64,000 nt of DNA, taken from the NCBI GenBank assembly GCA_028274465.1, contig CM051458.1, positions 39,904,744 to 39,968,743 of the forward strand, written 5' to 3'. Each line of letters opens with the position of its first letter. Position 1 is the first letter of the stretch. The position numbers and the translations under genes were made by a program. This document shows positions 26,508-35,953 of this stretch, one piece after another. The notes beneath the pieces were generated by a model, which searched no databases, was not told the origin of the DNA, and saw nothing but the letters and a program-made list of their open reading frames with translations. Source of the stretch: Plantago ovata. Lineage: Eukaryota; Streptophyta; Magnoliopsida; Lamiales; Plantaginaceae.

Positions 26508-27916
26508 ATGCCGCACACACGTTCTGCAGGTACACCGCTTGCTGATTCAATTGCTGAGATTGACAGAGTCTACCACCAAAGAAGGCGACTACTTGAAAGG
26601 CGTGCACTAGAGGAGATAGACGAAACCGATTTCTCTGAATCTCTACTTAGTCTCTTCAAGGAAATCGACGGAATGGCAGAAGCTAGACCACTGAAGGCAT
26701 GGGTACAACCCACCAAGGATCATATGAGGGGACCGGCGATAGTTCTTTCGTCTGCAACCCGAGATCTGGAGATCAAGAACCACGCATTCCAACAACTTCC
26801 GAGGTTCTATGGCTTATCAAGGGAAGATGTGATGGGGTACTTGCACGATATCGATGATTTCGTCAACCAACTCCCACGACCCGGAGCTGACATAACAACG
26901 GATGAGTTGAGGATGAAGGTTTTTGCTATGGGACTTGGCGACAGAGCCAAGTCATGGCTGAGTTCTCTACCAGCCGGCTCACTGGACACTTGGGAAAAGG
27001 TTTTTTCAGCTTTCATGGAGAAATACTTCCCTCACACCTTGACTACCGCGCTAAAGGCGCAGATCACTAGATTCAAGCAGGACTATGATGAGACCATCTA
27101 CACCGCGTTCGAGAGGTTCCAAGATCTCACGAACAAGTGTCCTCACCATGGTTTTGAACTTTCTGACCTAGTCCAACACTTCTACAATGGACTAACCTTC
27201 GAGAACCAACAAGTGGTGGATTTCCAATGCCGAGGCAATATTTGGGAGGAAACCGCAGAAGCCGTCTGGGCAGTTTTCGAAAGGCTTGCTAAGGGTTCGC
27301 AGTTCAAGGACCCAAGAGCAATGGTTAGGAGACGTGGACCTGAAGCTCCACCGACTCAAGAAGCCCCTATGTACAGGGGTATGGGGATCAATTCGAGTGT
27401 TTTACTAACGAATTGAAGCAAGTCCTCAAGAGCGCCACCGGAACGACTGTTTCGAACGAAGTATGCCGAATATGCAAGAACTATGGGCATGGGGCTCATA
27501 TGTGTAGATCGGAGCTGGCATACGATGATGGCAACTGGGCTCGAGGAGGCGAAGAAGAAGCCTTTGCTACGGAGTTTGGTACTCAAGAAGTTAGCTACGG
27601 ACAAGACGGTAGGAATCCTCGAGGTGGATTCTGGAGAAGAGGATACCGCAACAATCAAGGATATGCACCGGCTAACCAAACTTATGGACCTAACCAAGAC
27701 CGTAGTAGGCTAAACTATGGTAATGACCACTGCGAAAACCCCGCTCCGAAAGAGCCACCGAAGTCGAAGTCGGCTCAACTGATGGAAAACTTGCAAAAGA
27801 TGGTTGATCACACACAAAGTTTTCTCAAACGTTATGAAGAAGATTCAGAGAAGACTAGGGCAAGGCTCGATAGGCTGGAAGAAAGCACTAGACTTGCCCA
27901 TCAAAAGATGCAATAG
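26508..27916 (+). pseudogene. Element A gag (capsid plus CCHC zinc knuckle), frameshifted
   Basis: Frame 26508-27416 encodes a plant Retrotrans_gag-type capsid: FYGLSREDVMGYLHDIDDF, then WLSSLPAGSLDTWEKVFSAF and EKYFP. A frameshift near 27380-27400 moves coding into the frame that ends at 27916. That frame carries a zinc knuckle CRICKNYGHGAHMC (CX2CX4HX4C, about 27455-27500), a Tyr/Asn/Gly-rich stretch and a coiled-coil-like end. The terminal TAG (27914-27916) is in the same frame as the protease that follows and probably replaced CAG. Gag would package the element RNA; this copy is broken. Confidence 0.88.
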
Positions 27917-28546
27917 TTGATCGACCGAGGAGCAAGTAGGGAGCAAGGCAAATTTCCCAGCAACACTGAGAAGTCGTTGTCCATTAACTTAGTGGGTGAT
28001 CTACCTGTTGAAATCACCATCAAGAAGGTTGCTAAATGCGAGAGTTGCAAGAGGGAACTGCCCCCACAAGCCGAAGAAGAAGAAAAGGACCTTGGTTCTA
28101 ACAAGAGTGAAGAGGAGCAAGAGGATCCCGAGCCACTCCCTCAAAGTTTCGATGTTAAGGTCGGGATTGGGGAGCTTGAAGATGTCCGAGCCACATTGGA
28201 CACAGGATCCTACTCTAATGTGCTCCCTTTGAATGTTTTCGAGAAGAGTAACCTTGGAGAACTAACTGTGCATAAGGCTATTGTGCAACTGGCGGATGGA
28301 TCCCTTGTGAAACCCGAAGGCGTTGTGAAGAATGTATTAGTCAAAATTGGTGAAGCCTCTGTCTACACCGATTTTGTAATTATGCCAGCATCAACACCAG
28401 GAACGGGGGATGTCATACTCTTAGGACGAACATTCTTGACAAAGCTACGCTCAGTAATGGACATCTACCAACGGACTTGCACTATCGAAGTGGATGGCAA
28501 GCAACACGTGTTGCAAGCCATATCTGATCCACCCGATACTTTCTAA
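27917..28546 (+). CDS. Element A retropepsin-like aspartic protease region
   Basis: The 209-codon open frame directly continues the Gag frame after an amber stop. The aspartic protease core is visible: ATLDTGSYSNVLP with the catalytic DTG (about residues 94-96 of this frame) and the second-half landmark ILLGRTFL. An acidic linker precedes it. It should cleave the Gag polyprotein. The frame ends at TAA 28544-28546 with no RT behind it, so the polyprotein stops at protease. Whether the amber stop was ever read through is unknown; a simple CAG to TAG mutation is the plainer explanation. Confidence 0.85.
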   Translation: MIDRGASREQGKFPSNTEKSLSINLVGDLPVEITIKKVAKCESCKRELPPQAEEEEKDLGSNKSEEEQEDPEPLPQSFDVKVGIGELEDVRATLDTGSYSNVLPLNVFEKSNLGELTVHKAIVQLADGSLVKPEGVVKNVLVKIGEASVYTDFVIMPASTPGTGDVILLGRTFLTKLRSVMDIYQRTCTIEVDGKQHVLQAISDPPDTF

Positions 28547-29280
28547 CACTATTGATTACAGTGGTCTTAACGTCTATGTTCACTCTTATTCACAGGATCA
28601 AAGCACGAGAAGGAGACTCATGAAGGGGAAGTCTAGTACCCTCAGAAGGAAAAGATAGGCGAAGACAGGAGTCGAGTCAGAGACTTTAAACAATGGCGCT
28701 ATCCGGGAGGCAACCCGGGGTTTTTATTGCTTTATTTACCGCTTTATTGCATGCATTGATACTTGAACAATTTGCTTTTCATATGTGAATTTATTCGGTT
28801 CTGTGTCGTATGTGCTTATGTTGTGTTCGAATGCGACTTTTCGAGTGATTTTTTGAGAAAATGATTTTTTCGGGGACTAAAAACTTTTCCGGGGATTAAA
28901 AACCGCATTTTTATTTCAAAAAAAAAACGTTCGTCTTCCACCTAAAAGTGGGGGGCGAATCGCCCCACGACCAGAGCGCGCGCGCGCGCTCTGGTCGCGC
29001 GGGGCGGTTCGCCCCGCACGGGGCGGTCCACCCCAGGTGTGGGGCGAACTGCCCCACACCACCAGATTTCTAAAAAACGGGGGTTTCTTCCCCAAACCCC
29101 CATTTTCCTCCAAACTCCAAAATTTCCTCCATATTCAAAATAACTTCAAATCTTCATAACTTCTTCATCTCTCCATCATTTTGTGTGTTCTTTAGCTTCA
29201 TTCGAAGCCCGTTACGAGCTCTATCATTCTATCCGAACAAATTTCTTCCTAGCTCATTCAATTTCCGGATTTGAGGAATC
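28547..29280 (+). other. Structured non-coding spacer of element A
   Basis: No coding. Holds the hairpin CCGGG-AGGCAA-CCCGG (28703-28718), an AT-rich stretch, and a GC-rich hairpin cluster at 28951-29055. The extra ORF starts at 29281. Confidence 0.8.
28951..29055. repeat. GC-rich palindrome cluster in element A interior
   Basis: GGGGCG-AAT-CGCCCC (about 28951-28966), a 24-bp perfect palindrome centred on (CG)n with arms CCAGAGCG/CGCTCTGG (28971-28994), GGGGCG-GTT-CGCCCC (29001-29015), GGGGCGGTCCACCCC (29020-29034) and GGGGCGAACTGCCCC (29041-29055). These are the same motif as upstream of the LTR TATA box. Confidence 0.85.
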
Positions 29281-30584
29281 ATGGCACCGAGGACAAGGAG
29301 AGCCGGCTCTAGCAAAAAAGGGAAGGGAGTGGCATCTAGCTCCCAACCATCTCACGATTTGTACGAATTGTCTGCCGCTGCGATAGAGGTGCGGCAAAGG
29401 CTAGAGGCGGAGATAGCTGACGGAGGGAGGTCGATCATCCTAGATAGGAGGACTGACATTCCTGAGTCCGCGGCGGATAGAGCGGGATATAGGACGCTGT
29501 CACGTTTGGGGTCACAAAGGAATTGGGCATGGTACAGTTCCAACAGGTTCAAAGAGTACGACGAGAGCCTCCTCCGAGATTTCTACACTGGATACACGGA
29601 TCTCGACGAGAAGAATGGGGTGCTAGTCCGAGGCCTGATTATACCATGGGACCCAGAGCACATTTCCTCCTTCATCCATTTCGGGAACCTGGAATTCACA
29701 GAGAGCGACCACGCCTACTCGTATTCGAGGATCACTAGGGGGATAGGGAGACACATCACCGACGTGATCTGCAACAGGGAATACCAATATCCGGAAGTTG
29801 GGGAAGCACCTGGACGGATCAGTTATAGAGATCTTAGCATCGAAGCTAAGGTGATGATGAAATTTTGCATCTCCGACTTGATCCCGAGGAAGAATGACAC
29901 ATGGATTCAGCCCTATTACGCCGAGCTCCTCTACTGTCTCATAGACGGACATCAGATTGACATTGGGCACATTATGTACGAGGAGTACGAGCGCCACTGG
30001 GAAAAGAAGAGGAAGCCTTTCATCTTCCCGAGCTTCATCACAGCCTACTGCATATATCATGGGGTCGATGATATTGAGGAGGGGGATTGCGAGGTCGCTG
30101 CCCTTTCACCCTCGACCATTGAGGTACAACTCAACAGGTATCAGTTGAGGAACCCACAGCAGTCGCTGCTGATGTAGGAGCACCATTCCAGCCAAATGAT
30201 TCCGATCATGAGGATGCTATGGAGACCGATGTTGGCGAAGCCCCTATCCCAGATATCCCTTTTGTCCATCATGCACCGCATGCACCAGCTGGAGCACCAC
30301 AGGGGTCTGGAGGATTTGACTTCTCCGAATTCCGTACCTACCTTGACAGCTGATTCGACAGAATTGATGCCAACAACGCGGCCATGCGACAGGACATCGA
30401 CAGGCACATTGTCCAGCACAACCGCGATTGAGAGATATTCGAGGAGCATCGCCGAGAGGATAGGCAGCACATGTGGGAGCAGCAACAGCTCATCCAACAA
30501 CAGCACGAAGCTCTACGACAGTCCAATGAGCTCATGAATGACATGTGGAGTGACTTGTATGGGGACTACCATCCCGATGATTAG
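29281..30584 (+). pseudogene. Element A extra ORF (putative plant transposon protein domain-like), broken at its 3' end
   Basis: The intact first part (29281-30177, 298 codons) starts with a basic, Ser-rich segment (PRTRRAGSSKKGKG). It then has a domain with FIHFGNLEF, RDLSIEAKVMMKFCISDLIP, YYAELLYCLIDGHQIDIGHIM and FIFPSFITAYC. This resembles the plant domain annotated in databases as 'putative plant transposon protein' (PF20167-like, from memory), common in Athila-type non-autonomous elements. A frameshift near 30130 and TGA codons at 30351 and 30429 separate a second part. That part is acidic, then a Gln/His-rich coiled coil, ending at TAG 30582-30584. The original protein would be about 430 residues. 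Its role is unknown. Confidence 0.75.
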
Positions 30585-31196
30585 TCCTTCCACATGTCCA
30601 CTCTCCGCCGACCGAGGCCAAACCCTTCGGTAACATCTAGTATCACTTCTTATTACTCATTCTCTTTTGCTAGGGGCTAGCTTAAGAATCGTAAGGGGGA
30701 TGGGATGTGAACCATGATGTTAAGTATTGTTTGGCTTTGTGTCGATTAGTATCTTGTCCTTTGTTTTCATTTGCATTTGCACGTTTAATGCTTTCTTAGA
30801 TTTTTTAGGTTGCATTCACTTCATCCTAGGATAGTTTTGCATGTTTTATATGGAGTTTATTGCCGAATTTTTTGAACTTTTTTATTGGGTAGATCAGCTA
30901 ACTATGCCATTAATCGTATGCTTCATCTCTATGAATTTGTTTGAGGTTTTTCTCGCTTGGCTTGTCACATTTATGTATTGCACTTAGTTGAGCTAGGTAG
31001 TCTCGACATCACTTAGTGGTGTTTTCTCTACTGTGGTTCACGAAGGCCTTTATAATAGGATGATGCATGTTAGGGTCTTATGGTTGTTTTCCCGAGTAAT
31101 TATGTACCTAAGAGGCAACAAGTCTTCACCATGCTTTGAGATTGCTAAATGCCTAGGAAGGAGGTAGTGTGAGGTTGTGTGATCCTTTGTTTATAA

Positions 31197-31326
31197 CCTA
31201 TTCTTTCGAATAGGTTTGGGGAGGGGTTACACCGTCATAGGGTTGTTTCTGTTTTTCATTTTCGTATCGTGAGTTTGTTTTTCTTTTTCCGTGAATTTTG
31301 TGCTCCAACCTATTCTTTCGAATAGG
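31197..31326 (+). repeat. Paired CCTATTC/GAATAGG hairpins of element A
   Basis: Two copies of CCTATTC-TTTC-GAATAGG (31197-31214 and 31309-31326), each followed by TTTGGG(G)A-type purines. Element B has two copies in the same position (36427-36444 and 36505-36522). Confidence 0.85.
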
Positions 31327-32015
31327 TTTGGGAAAGTCGTGTGAGTCTTTTTGTTTCTCTTTTTGTTATGCTACTGCTGGCAAGAAAAAAAATCGAAAAA
31401 AAAAAGAAAGAAAAATTCCAGAAAAAAAAGAGAAAAAGAAAAAAGAATCTGGAAAGAAAAAAAAGAGAAGACCCCAAAAAAGCAAAGAAGGGTCCAAAAA
31501 AGAAAGCCAAATAGCAGTTTAGCAAAGTTTGAGTCTTTTCCATTTTTTGTAATGTTCCCAATCGTGTTTTTTATCTTTTATCTTTTTGTGATTGAGTGTC
31601 ATCTGTTCTAGACCACCCTCGTCCTGCCATTCAGGAAGTGGTGAATAGCTTAAGACTTTACTTGAGAGATGGGTAGAATAGGGGAGAGTTACCTTTTATA
31701 GGGAACCCTCCGTCGTTTGTTGAGAGCCAGTACTGGTTCGACCTCTTTTGAGGGAAAGTCTTAACATGGTGGAACAGCAGTAAGTCCTCAGTTTCATAGG
31801 CACGGGGCAACCATGCGTATCTTAGAATGCTTCATTACGTCGTCACTGACTAGGTCCAGGTAGAGAATGTTACGAATGTAACGACCCGGCCCACTAACGG
31901 GCCAAGACCCATCCCAACGGGCCGGCAAGGTTACTCATGGGCGCTCTCTGGGGTGATATGCTGGCCCCACAGACCAACACGGGTTCTAAACCGCGCACTT
32001 TGTCCTCACTCGTGC

Positions 32016-32140
32016 GCGCACCGGGAACTTCCCAGTGGGTCACCCATCCTAGAATTGCTCCAGAGCAAGCACGCTTAACTCTGAAGTTCTTATAGGTGGA
32101 TTCCCGAAAAGAAAGGTGCACCTTGTTGGTATGAGTAGCG
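32016..32140 (-). ncRNA. 5S rRNA-like segment in Cassandra LTR (left copy)
   Basis: The minus strand includes AGTTAAGCGTGCTTG and CTAGGATGGGTGACC, the internal promoter region of plant 5S rRNA, with extra changes around them. This is an LTR component transcribed by pol III in Cassandra elements, not a 5S rDNA unit. Confidence 0.9.
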
Positions 32141-32505
32141 TTCTCAACCCTTTTAAGCCTCTGAAATCTGGGGTGTTACAATCACCCCCTCTTAAATTGC
32201 GCAACGTCCTCGTTGCGCGCTGTCCCGAGACCAACCATCCGTGCAGGATTCTAGAGGTGGCCCCTACGGGCTCAAGAGGTGGCTCCCACCGCCCATACAG
32301 TGTAGCACTTTGCCCCGTATGGCACTTAGCTCCTGCAGTTCCGGATAGTCCCGCTCTGATACCACTTGTAACGACCCGGCCCACTAACGGGCCAAGACCC
32401 ATCCCAACGGGCCGGCAAGGTTACTCATGGGCGCTCTCTGGGGTGATATGCTGGCCCCACAGACCAACACGGGTTCTAAACCGCGCACTTTGTCCTCACT
32501 CGTGC

Positions 32506-32630
32506 GCGCACCGGGAACTTCCCAGTGGGTCACCCATCCTAGAATTGCTCCAGAGCAAGCACGCTTAACTCTGAAGTTCTTATAGGTGGATTCCCGAAAA
32601 GAAAGGTGCACCTTGTTGGTATGAGTAGCG
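32506..32630 (-). ncRNA. 5S rRNA-like segment in Cassandra LTR (right copy)
   Basis: Second, identical LTR copy of the 5S-like segment, 490 bp from the first. Confidence 0.9.
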
Positions 32631-32873
32631 TTCTCAACCCTTTTAAGCCTCTGAAATCTGGGGTGTTACAACGAGAGACTATCTTGTCTTGACATAAGTG
32701 CTTATGTGGATGTGTATAAGTCAATCGAGGTATTCTTCAACCTATATTCATGCTTTGATTCGTATGGTTTTTGTTCATATGTTTTTTGGTAGATTTAGTA
32801 GATTAGTTCATTTTATTTGGCATGAAACTCCATTTTCTGTCTTGCATGTTTTTTGTATTAGAGTCTAGCTTAG

Positions 32874-32910
32874 TTGCTTAAGGACAAGCAAAGGTTCGGT
32901 TTGGGGAGTT
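32874..32910 (+). other. Element A terminal hairpin and polypurine tract
   Basis: TTGCTT-AAGGAC-AAGCAA (32874-32891) followed by GGTTCGGTTTGGGGAGTT, which abuts the 3' LTR at 32911. The PPT primes plus-strand DNA synthesis. A hairpin at this spot recurs in element B. Confidence 0.8.
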
Positions 32911-34147
32911 TGATGAATGTGTATTTACACTTTCATTCGAGTCTTTTTCACCTATTTTAGCTATCCTCTATGTTAATTTAGCTATATTTTAGTACATTTT
33001 ATTAGAATAGTGTCACGTTTCCCTTTAGATTTTATTTTACAGGTTTTGGTTGAAATTCGGGGATTTCCGAGCAATTATATTGAAGCTGACAAGGAATTGG
33101 TGTTCCAGAAGCCTATATGGAGTATCTGAAGGTTTACCGGATAGGATTTGGAGTCTAGGGGTCGAATCTGGAGGTTAGAAGGCCATTAGAAGTTTGAAAT
33201 CGAGTCCGAAAAGGTGAAGAAATCCAAATCCGCGTCGAAAAACATGGAATTCCGCGAAAAAGCCGGGGGGCGAACCGCCCCACAGTTTATTCGGGGCCTA
33301 TATATAGTGCTCAGTTTTCTCTCCGAAAATCATATCTTTCCAGACCTACTTTCTCACCTCTCTCTATAGTTTTAGGTAGGAACTTCCCGGGGCCTGTCCT
33401 GGGAGTTCCGTAGCTTAGGGGATACTTTTTCATAGCAGTTTGGAGCTCGTAGGACTGCAATCATCCGCAGATTGACACCCTTCGGTAACTTTGTATCTTA
33501 CAAGTTTTATTCTACTTATTTTATATTGTTTCAACATGTTTCTTCTATGATATATGTTGATTGCATGCATATTATGAGTAGCTAAACTTATCATTGGTGG
33601 TAGTATGTGAATTCTTAGCGAGGGAAGATAATCATGCTAATGGCTATATCGCGCATTATACTCCGTGTCATTGCTTTATTTCGTTGATCAGTTGTAACCA
33701 AAATTCTCGTATGTTGTATTGATTATTATGCACAATTGGACACTAGTCGACCATCAGACCAATTATCTTCGTAGTGTTGAATAATTACGGAACACATTAC
33801 GATAACCGTGATTGACTAGTCAGACCAGATTATCTTCGTAGTGCTTAATACTTGCAACAGGACACTAGATTGAGTCAAAGATCTCTATGCAAGATCGAGG
33901 AATTTATGCATGATTATCGACCCATTATGCTAAGAAGGACCATACTATCACCAATCTCCATTATCTGCTAGAAACCCCTCTGCTATCTGATTGCTATTTT
34001 ATATTCTAAATTAGATTTGATAAAGCTAGTTATAGTCCTGAGAGAACGACACTCGAGTCATTCTACTACACTACGGTTTTCGTTGTAGTTGTGGATTGCC
34101 TTTGGCTAATTACAAATTTATTTGATTGACCTTGACAACGTTCATCA
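32911..34147 (+). repeat. Element A 3' LTR
   Basis: 1237 bp, colinear with 25079-26337 except that one GC palindrome unit is missing (single copy at 33267-33281). The TATA box is at about 33299-33306. Confidence 0.93.
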
Positions 34148-34236
34148 GACATCTTGCCATTGCACTCTAGTTTGTGTAGTGATAAGTGTTCTTTGGCTTT
34201 TAAACAAATTTAATTGGTGAAAAACGACATCATCAA

Positions 34237-34255
34237 TTTGGCGCCGCTGCTGGGG
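34237..34255 (+). other. Element B primer binding site
   Basis: TTGGCGCCGCTGCTGGGG directly after the rejoined 5' LTR. It is close to the PBS of element A, with changes GTTGCC to GCTGCT. Confidence 0.75.
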
Positions 34256-34507
34256 ACTTAACTCCTTTAGTTGGTGTTTTTGTTTTGGTTTTTCAGCCAA
34301 CATCACTTTCTCACCTCATTTCTTTCCCCCTATCTTTTTCAGAAAATTTATCTAATCTGCTCTTGGTTACCTTGCGTGCTTCCGCTCTTTGTATATATTA
34401 TTAGATTAGTGGTTTTTTTCCTTGCAAGTTTTTCTTTTTAATTCTTTTGTGGATTCTGCTCCTTGGTTTCTTGTTTCCTCATGTGCAGAAACTAGTTCCT
34501 TGTAAGG

Positions 34508-34882
34508 ATGAGTATGCGAGCTTCTTTGACAAGGTATGTGAAACCTCGAGGGCCTTGCATAACATTGGACGAAGATTGCAAGGATTATGACTTTGATCCT
34601 TCGTACTACTCCATTGTTTCCATGTTTTCGAGTGGCGATGATCCAAGAGAGTTCTTAGACACGTTCGAGGAAGGTGTGTTGAGGATACCTCGGGAGAATG
34701 TGGAGGGGGTTATTTTATCACATGAGCAGCTTTGTATAAGAGGATTTATGGGAGCCTTGAGAGGGAGCGCTCGTGAATGGCTCAGAATCCCGCCGGCAAG
34801 ATCATTGCACACTTGGGATGAAATAACCAACAAGTTTCTGGAACATTGGGATTGGGACTCACCTCCCGGTTCAAAGACATGA
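34508..34882 (+). pseudogene. Element B Gag remnant
   Basis: The 124-codon frame has a capsid-like end: GFMGALRGSAREWLRIPPA, then LHTWDEITNKFLEHW. This is the stretch most conserved in plant gypsy Gag (compare the WLSSLPAGSLDTWEKVFSAF region of element A). Protein stops shortly after at a Ser/Pro-rich tail. There is no zinc knuckle and no protease. It is about a third of a normal Gag, so it may be a truncated remnant or a minimal Gag of a TR-GAG-like element. Confidence 0.7.
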
Positions 34883-34927
34883 ACGTCTCGCTTTGCTAGT
34901 CCGCCACCAGAAATCGACATAGCCAAT

Positions 34928-35284
34928 GTGGAGGAATGTTGTGAAGAATCTATTGATGAAGCCTCTTCAGTGCTTAGCTTGGATTCCACGTCCTTAACTG
35001 AGGATGTCAAGACTGTTGGTAAAGAAGAAGTCGTGAAGGAGGTGATGACTGAATCCATTGCTTCACCTGAGTCAGACAGTGTTGTCTTGAGTTGTGTTGA
35101 GATCAAGGAGCTACTCTCTGAAGATTTTGGTGTCTTTGAATCGACATGTTTGGATTCTATTGCTACAGACACTCTTGATCTTGACTCCTATGTTCTGGTC
35201 CATGCACCCACCTATGAGCTTCAAGGGAGTTTTGATCCACTTTTTTCTTTTTATTTTCCCTCTGATTCTTTAGTTATTTCTTAG
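34928..35284 (+). CDS. Acidic ORF of element B, unrecognised
   Basis: 118 codons, very rich in Glu, Asp, Ser and Val, ending in an aromatic stretch (FDPLFSFYFPSDS). No domain recognised. It lies 46 bp after the Gag remnant in the same element and may be the decayed continuation of Gag (the acidic linker seen in element A lies in a similar position). Translation is not supported by anything beyond openness of the frame. Confidence 0.35.
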   Translation: MEECCEESIDEASSVLSLDSTSLTEDVKTVGKEEVVKEVMTESIASPESDSVVLSCVEIKELLSEDFGVFESTCLDSIATDTLDLDSYVLVHAPTYELQGSFDPLFSFYFPSDSLVIS

Positions 35285-35592
35285 ATTTTGATTTTGTTAA
35301 TTTTGTTGATTTTTATTTTCAGGGAATCATGGATTTGCTCGAGGACTTGAGGAGAGGAGCCAAAGATGGTTCCCAAGATGCAAGGAGTAATGGAACGAAT
35401 GCATGAGATTCGTTCCCATTTGATAATGGATAACCTTTGTGGTATTTCTTTGCATGTAGTTTAGTTTTTCTCTTTTATTCCTTTTGTAGTTGTGGCCTGT
35501 GTGCCTTTTGTCGTGATTCGTTTAGTCTAGTGTTTGTCTTAGTGCCTTATGTGATTAAGATAGGAAAAAACATCGAAAATCTGCAAACAGAG

Positions 35593-35742
35593 CCAAGCGA
35601 AGCGCTTGGAAGGGCCAAGCGGTCCGCTTGAATTTTCAGTAAATCAAAAAGTTTACTGGAATTTCAAGCGGAGCGCCTGGAGCCTCCCAAGCGCTCCGCT
35701 TGACAAGCGGACCGCTTGGCTCCCGCCAAGCGGTCCGCCTGG
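35593..35742. repeat. Palindrome cluster in element B interior
   Basis: Six units of the type CCAAGCG-N3-CGCTTGG or CAAGCGG-A-CCGCTTG in about 150 bp, the same family as in the B LTR (24104-24222). Individual units differ by single changes, several of which keep pairing. Confidence 0.8.
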
Positions 35743-35922
35743 ACCCTGTACCCAGATTTTCCTCGTTTTTTCCATTCTTCTCACCTTTGTGCACTCGTTT
35801 TCACATGTTTATTGAGTCCTTTCAGGTACTACTCATATATAGGATTGGACACGAACCTTTATCTCAGGGAAGTGTACTTTCAATCCAATTTTTCCTTTTC
35901 ATTCAACTTTTCTTTGCTCGAG

Positions 35923-35953
35923 GACGAGCAAAACTTTAGGTTTGGGGAGGGGG
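35923..35953 (+). other. Internal hairpin plus polypurine module of element B
   Basis: TTTGCTCG-AGGA-CGAGCAAA (35923-35942, 8-bp perfect stem, 4-nt loop) followed by AGGTTTGGGGAGGGGG. It is built like the terminal PPT module at 37253-37289 but lies about 1.33 kb inside the element. Confidence 0.8.

Larger units (their letters stand above)
31877..32670 (-). mobile_element. Cassandra TRIM retrotransposon
   Basis: 794 bp: two 304-bp LTRs (31877-32180 and 32367-32670) that read as identical, plus a 186-bp interior with no coding. The LTRs begin TGTAAC and end GTTACA. PBS TGGTATCAGAGCGG (minus strand, 32351-32364) matches initiator tRNA-Met. A purine tract (AAGAGGGGG, minus strand) lies next to the other LTR. 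TSD is ACGAA/ACGAG, one mismatch. The LTRs contain a 5S rRNA-like segment, the defining trait of Cassandra. Identical LTRs imply the youngest insertion in the nest. Confidence 0.95.
30585..32910 (+). other. 3' non-coding region of element A
   Basis: No coding. Elements in order: hairpin GCTAG-GGG-CTAGC (30669-30681) with GTAAGGGGGATGGG (30691-30704); two CCTATTC-TTTC-GAATAGG hairpins (31197-31214 and 31309-31326); an A/G-rich tract (31380-31505); the Cassandra insertion (31877-32670); and the terminal hairpin with PPT (32874-32910). Much of it is homologous to 36000-37289 in element B. Confidence 0.85.
25079..34147 (+). mobile_element. Element A: full-length Athila/Tat-like non-autonomous retrotransposon
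   Basis: LTRs 25079-26337 and 32911-34147 share TGATGAATG and TTCATCA ends. The TSD GACAT (25074-25078 and 34148-34152) is exact. PBS TTGGCGCCGTTGCCGGGG follows the 5' LTR, as in Athila-type elements. Order is Gag, CCHC knuckle, aspartic protease, structured non-coding DNA, an extra ORF in the place where Athila elements carry an env-like gene, 3' non-coding region, PPT. No RT or integrase is present. A Cassandra element sits at 31877-32670. LTR 1 is about 22 bp longer because it keeps one extra GC palindrome. Confidence 0.93.
22490..34235 (+). repeat. Element B 5' LTR, split into three pieces
   Basis: Pieces are 22490-22790, 24055-25078 and 34148-34235, homologous to the intact 3' LTR at 37290-38686. 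The first break holds a solo LTR (TSD GTTGG) and the second holds element A (TSD GACAT). The LTR contains a cluster of CCAAGCG-N3-CGCTTGG palindromes at 24104-24222. Confidence 0.93.

Noticed and set aside
27908..27922. Programmed amber readthrough between Gag and protease of element A
   Set aside because: The context CAA TAG TTG is only partly like known readthrough sites, and a frameshift in the same gag shows general decay; plain mutation is simpler.
32016..32140. Functional 5S rRNA gene
   Set aside because: Similarity covers the internal promoter region with several changes and is embedded in a TRIM LTR; no tandem 5S spacer.
31894..32611. Two identical 75-codon frames on the minus strand
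   Set aside because: They are the same Cassandra LTR read twice and overlap the 5S-like segment; not a protein gene.
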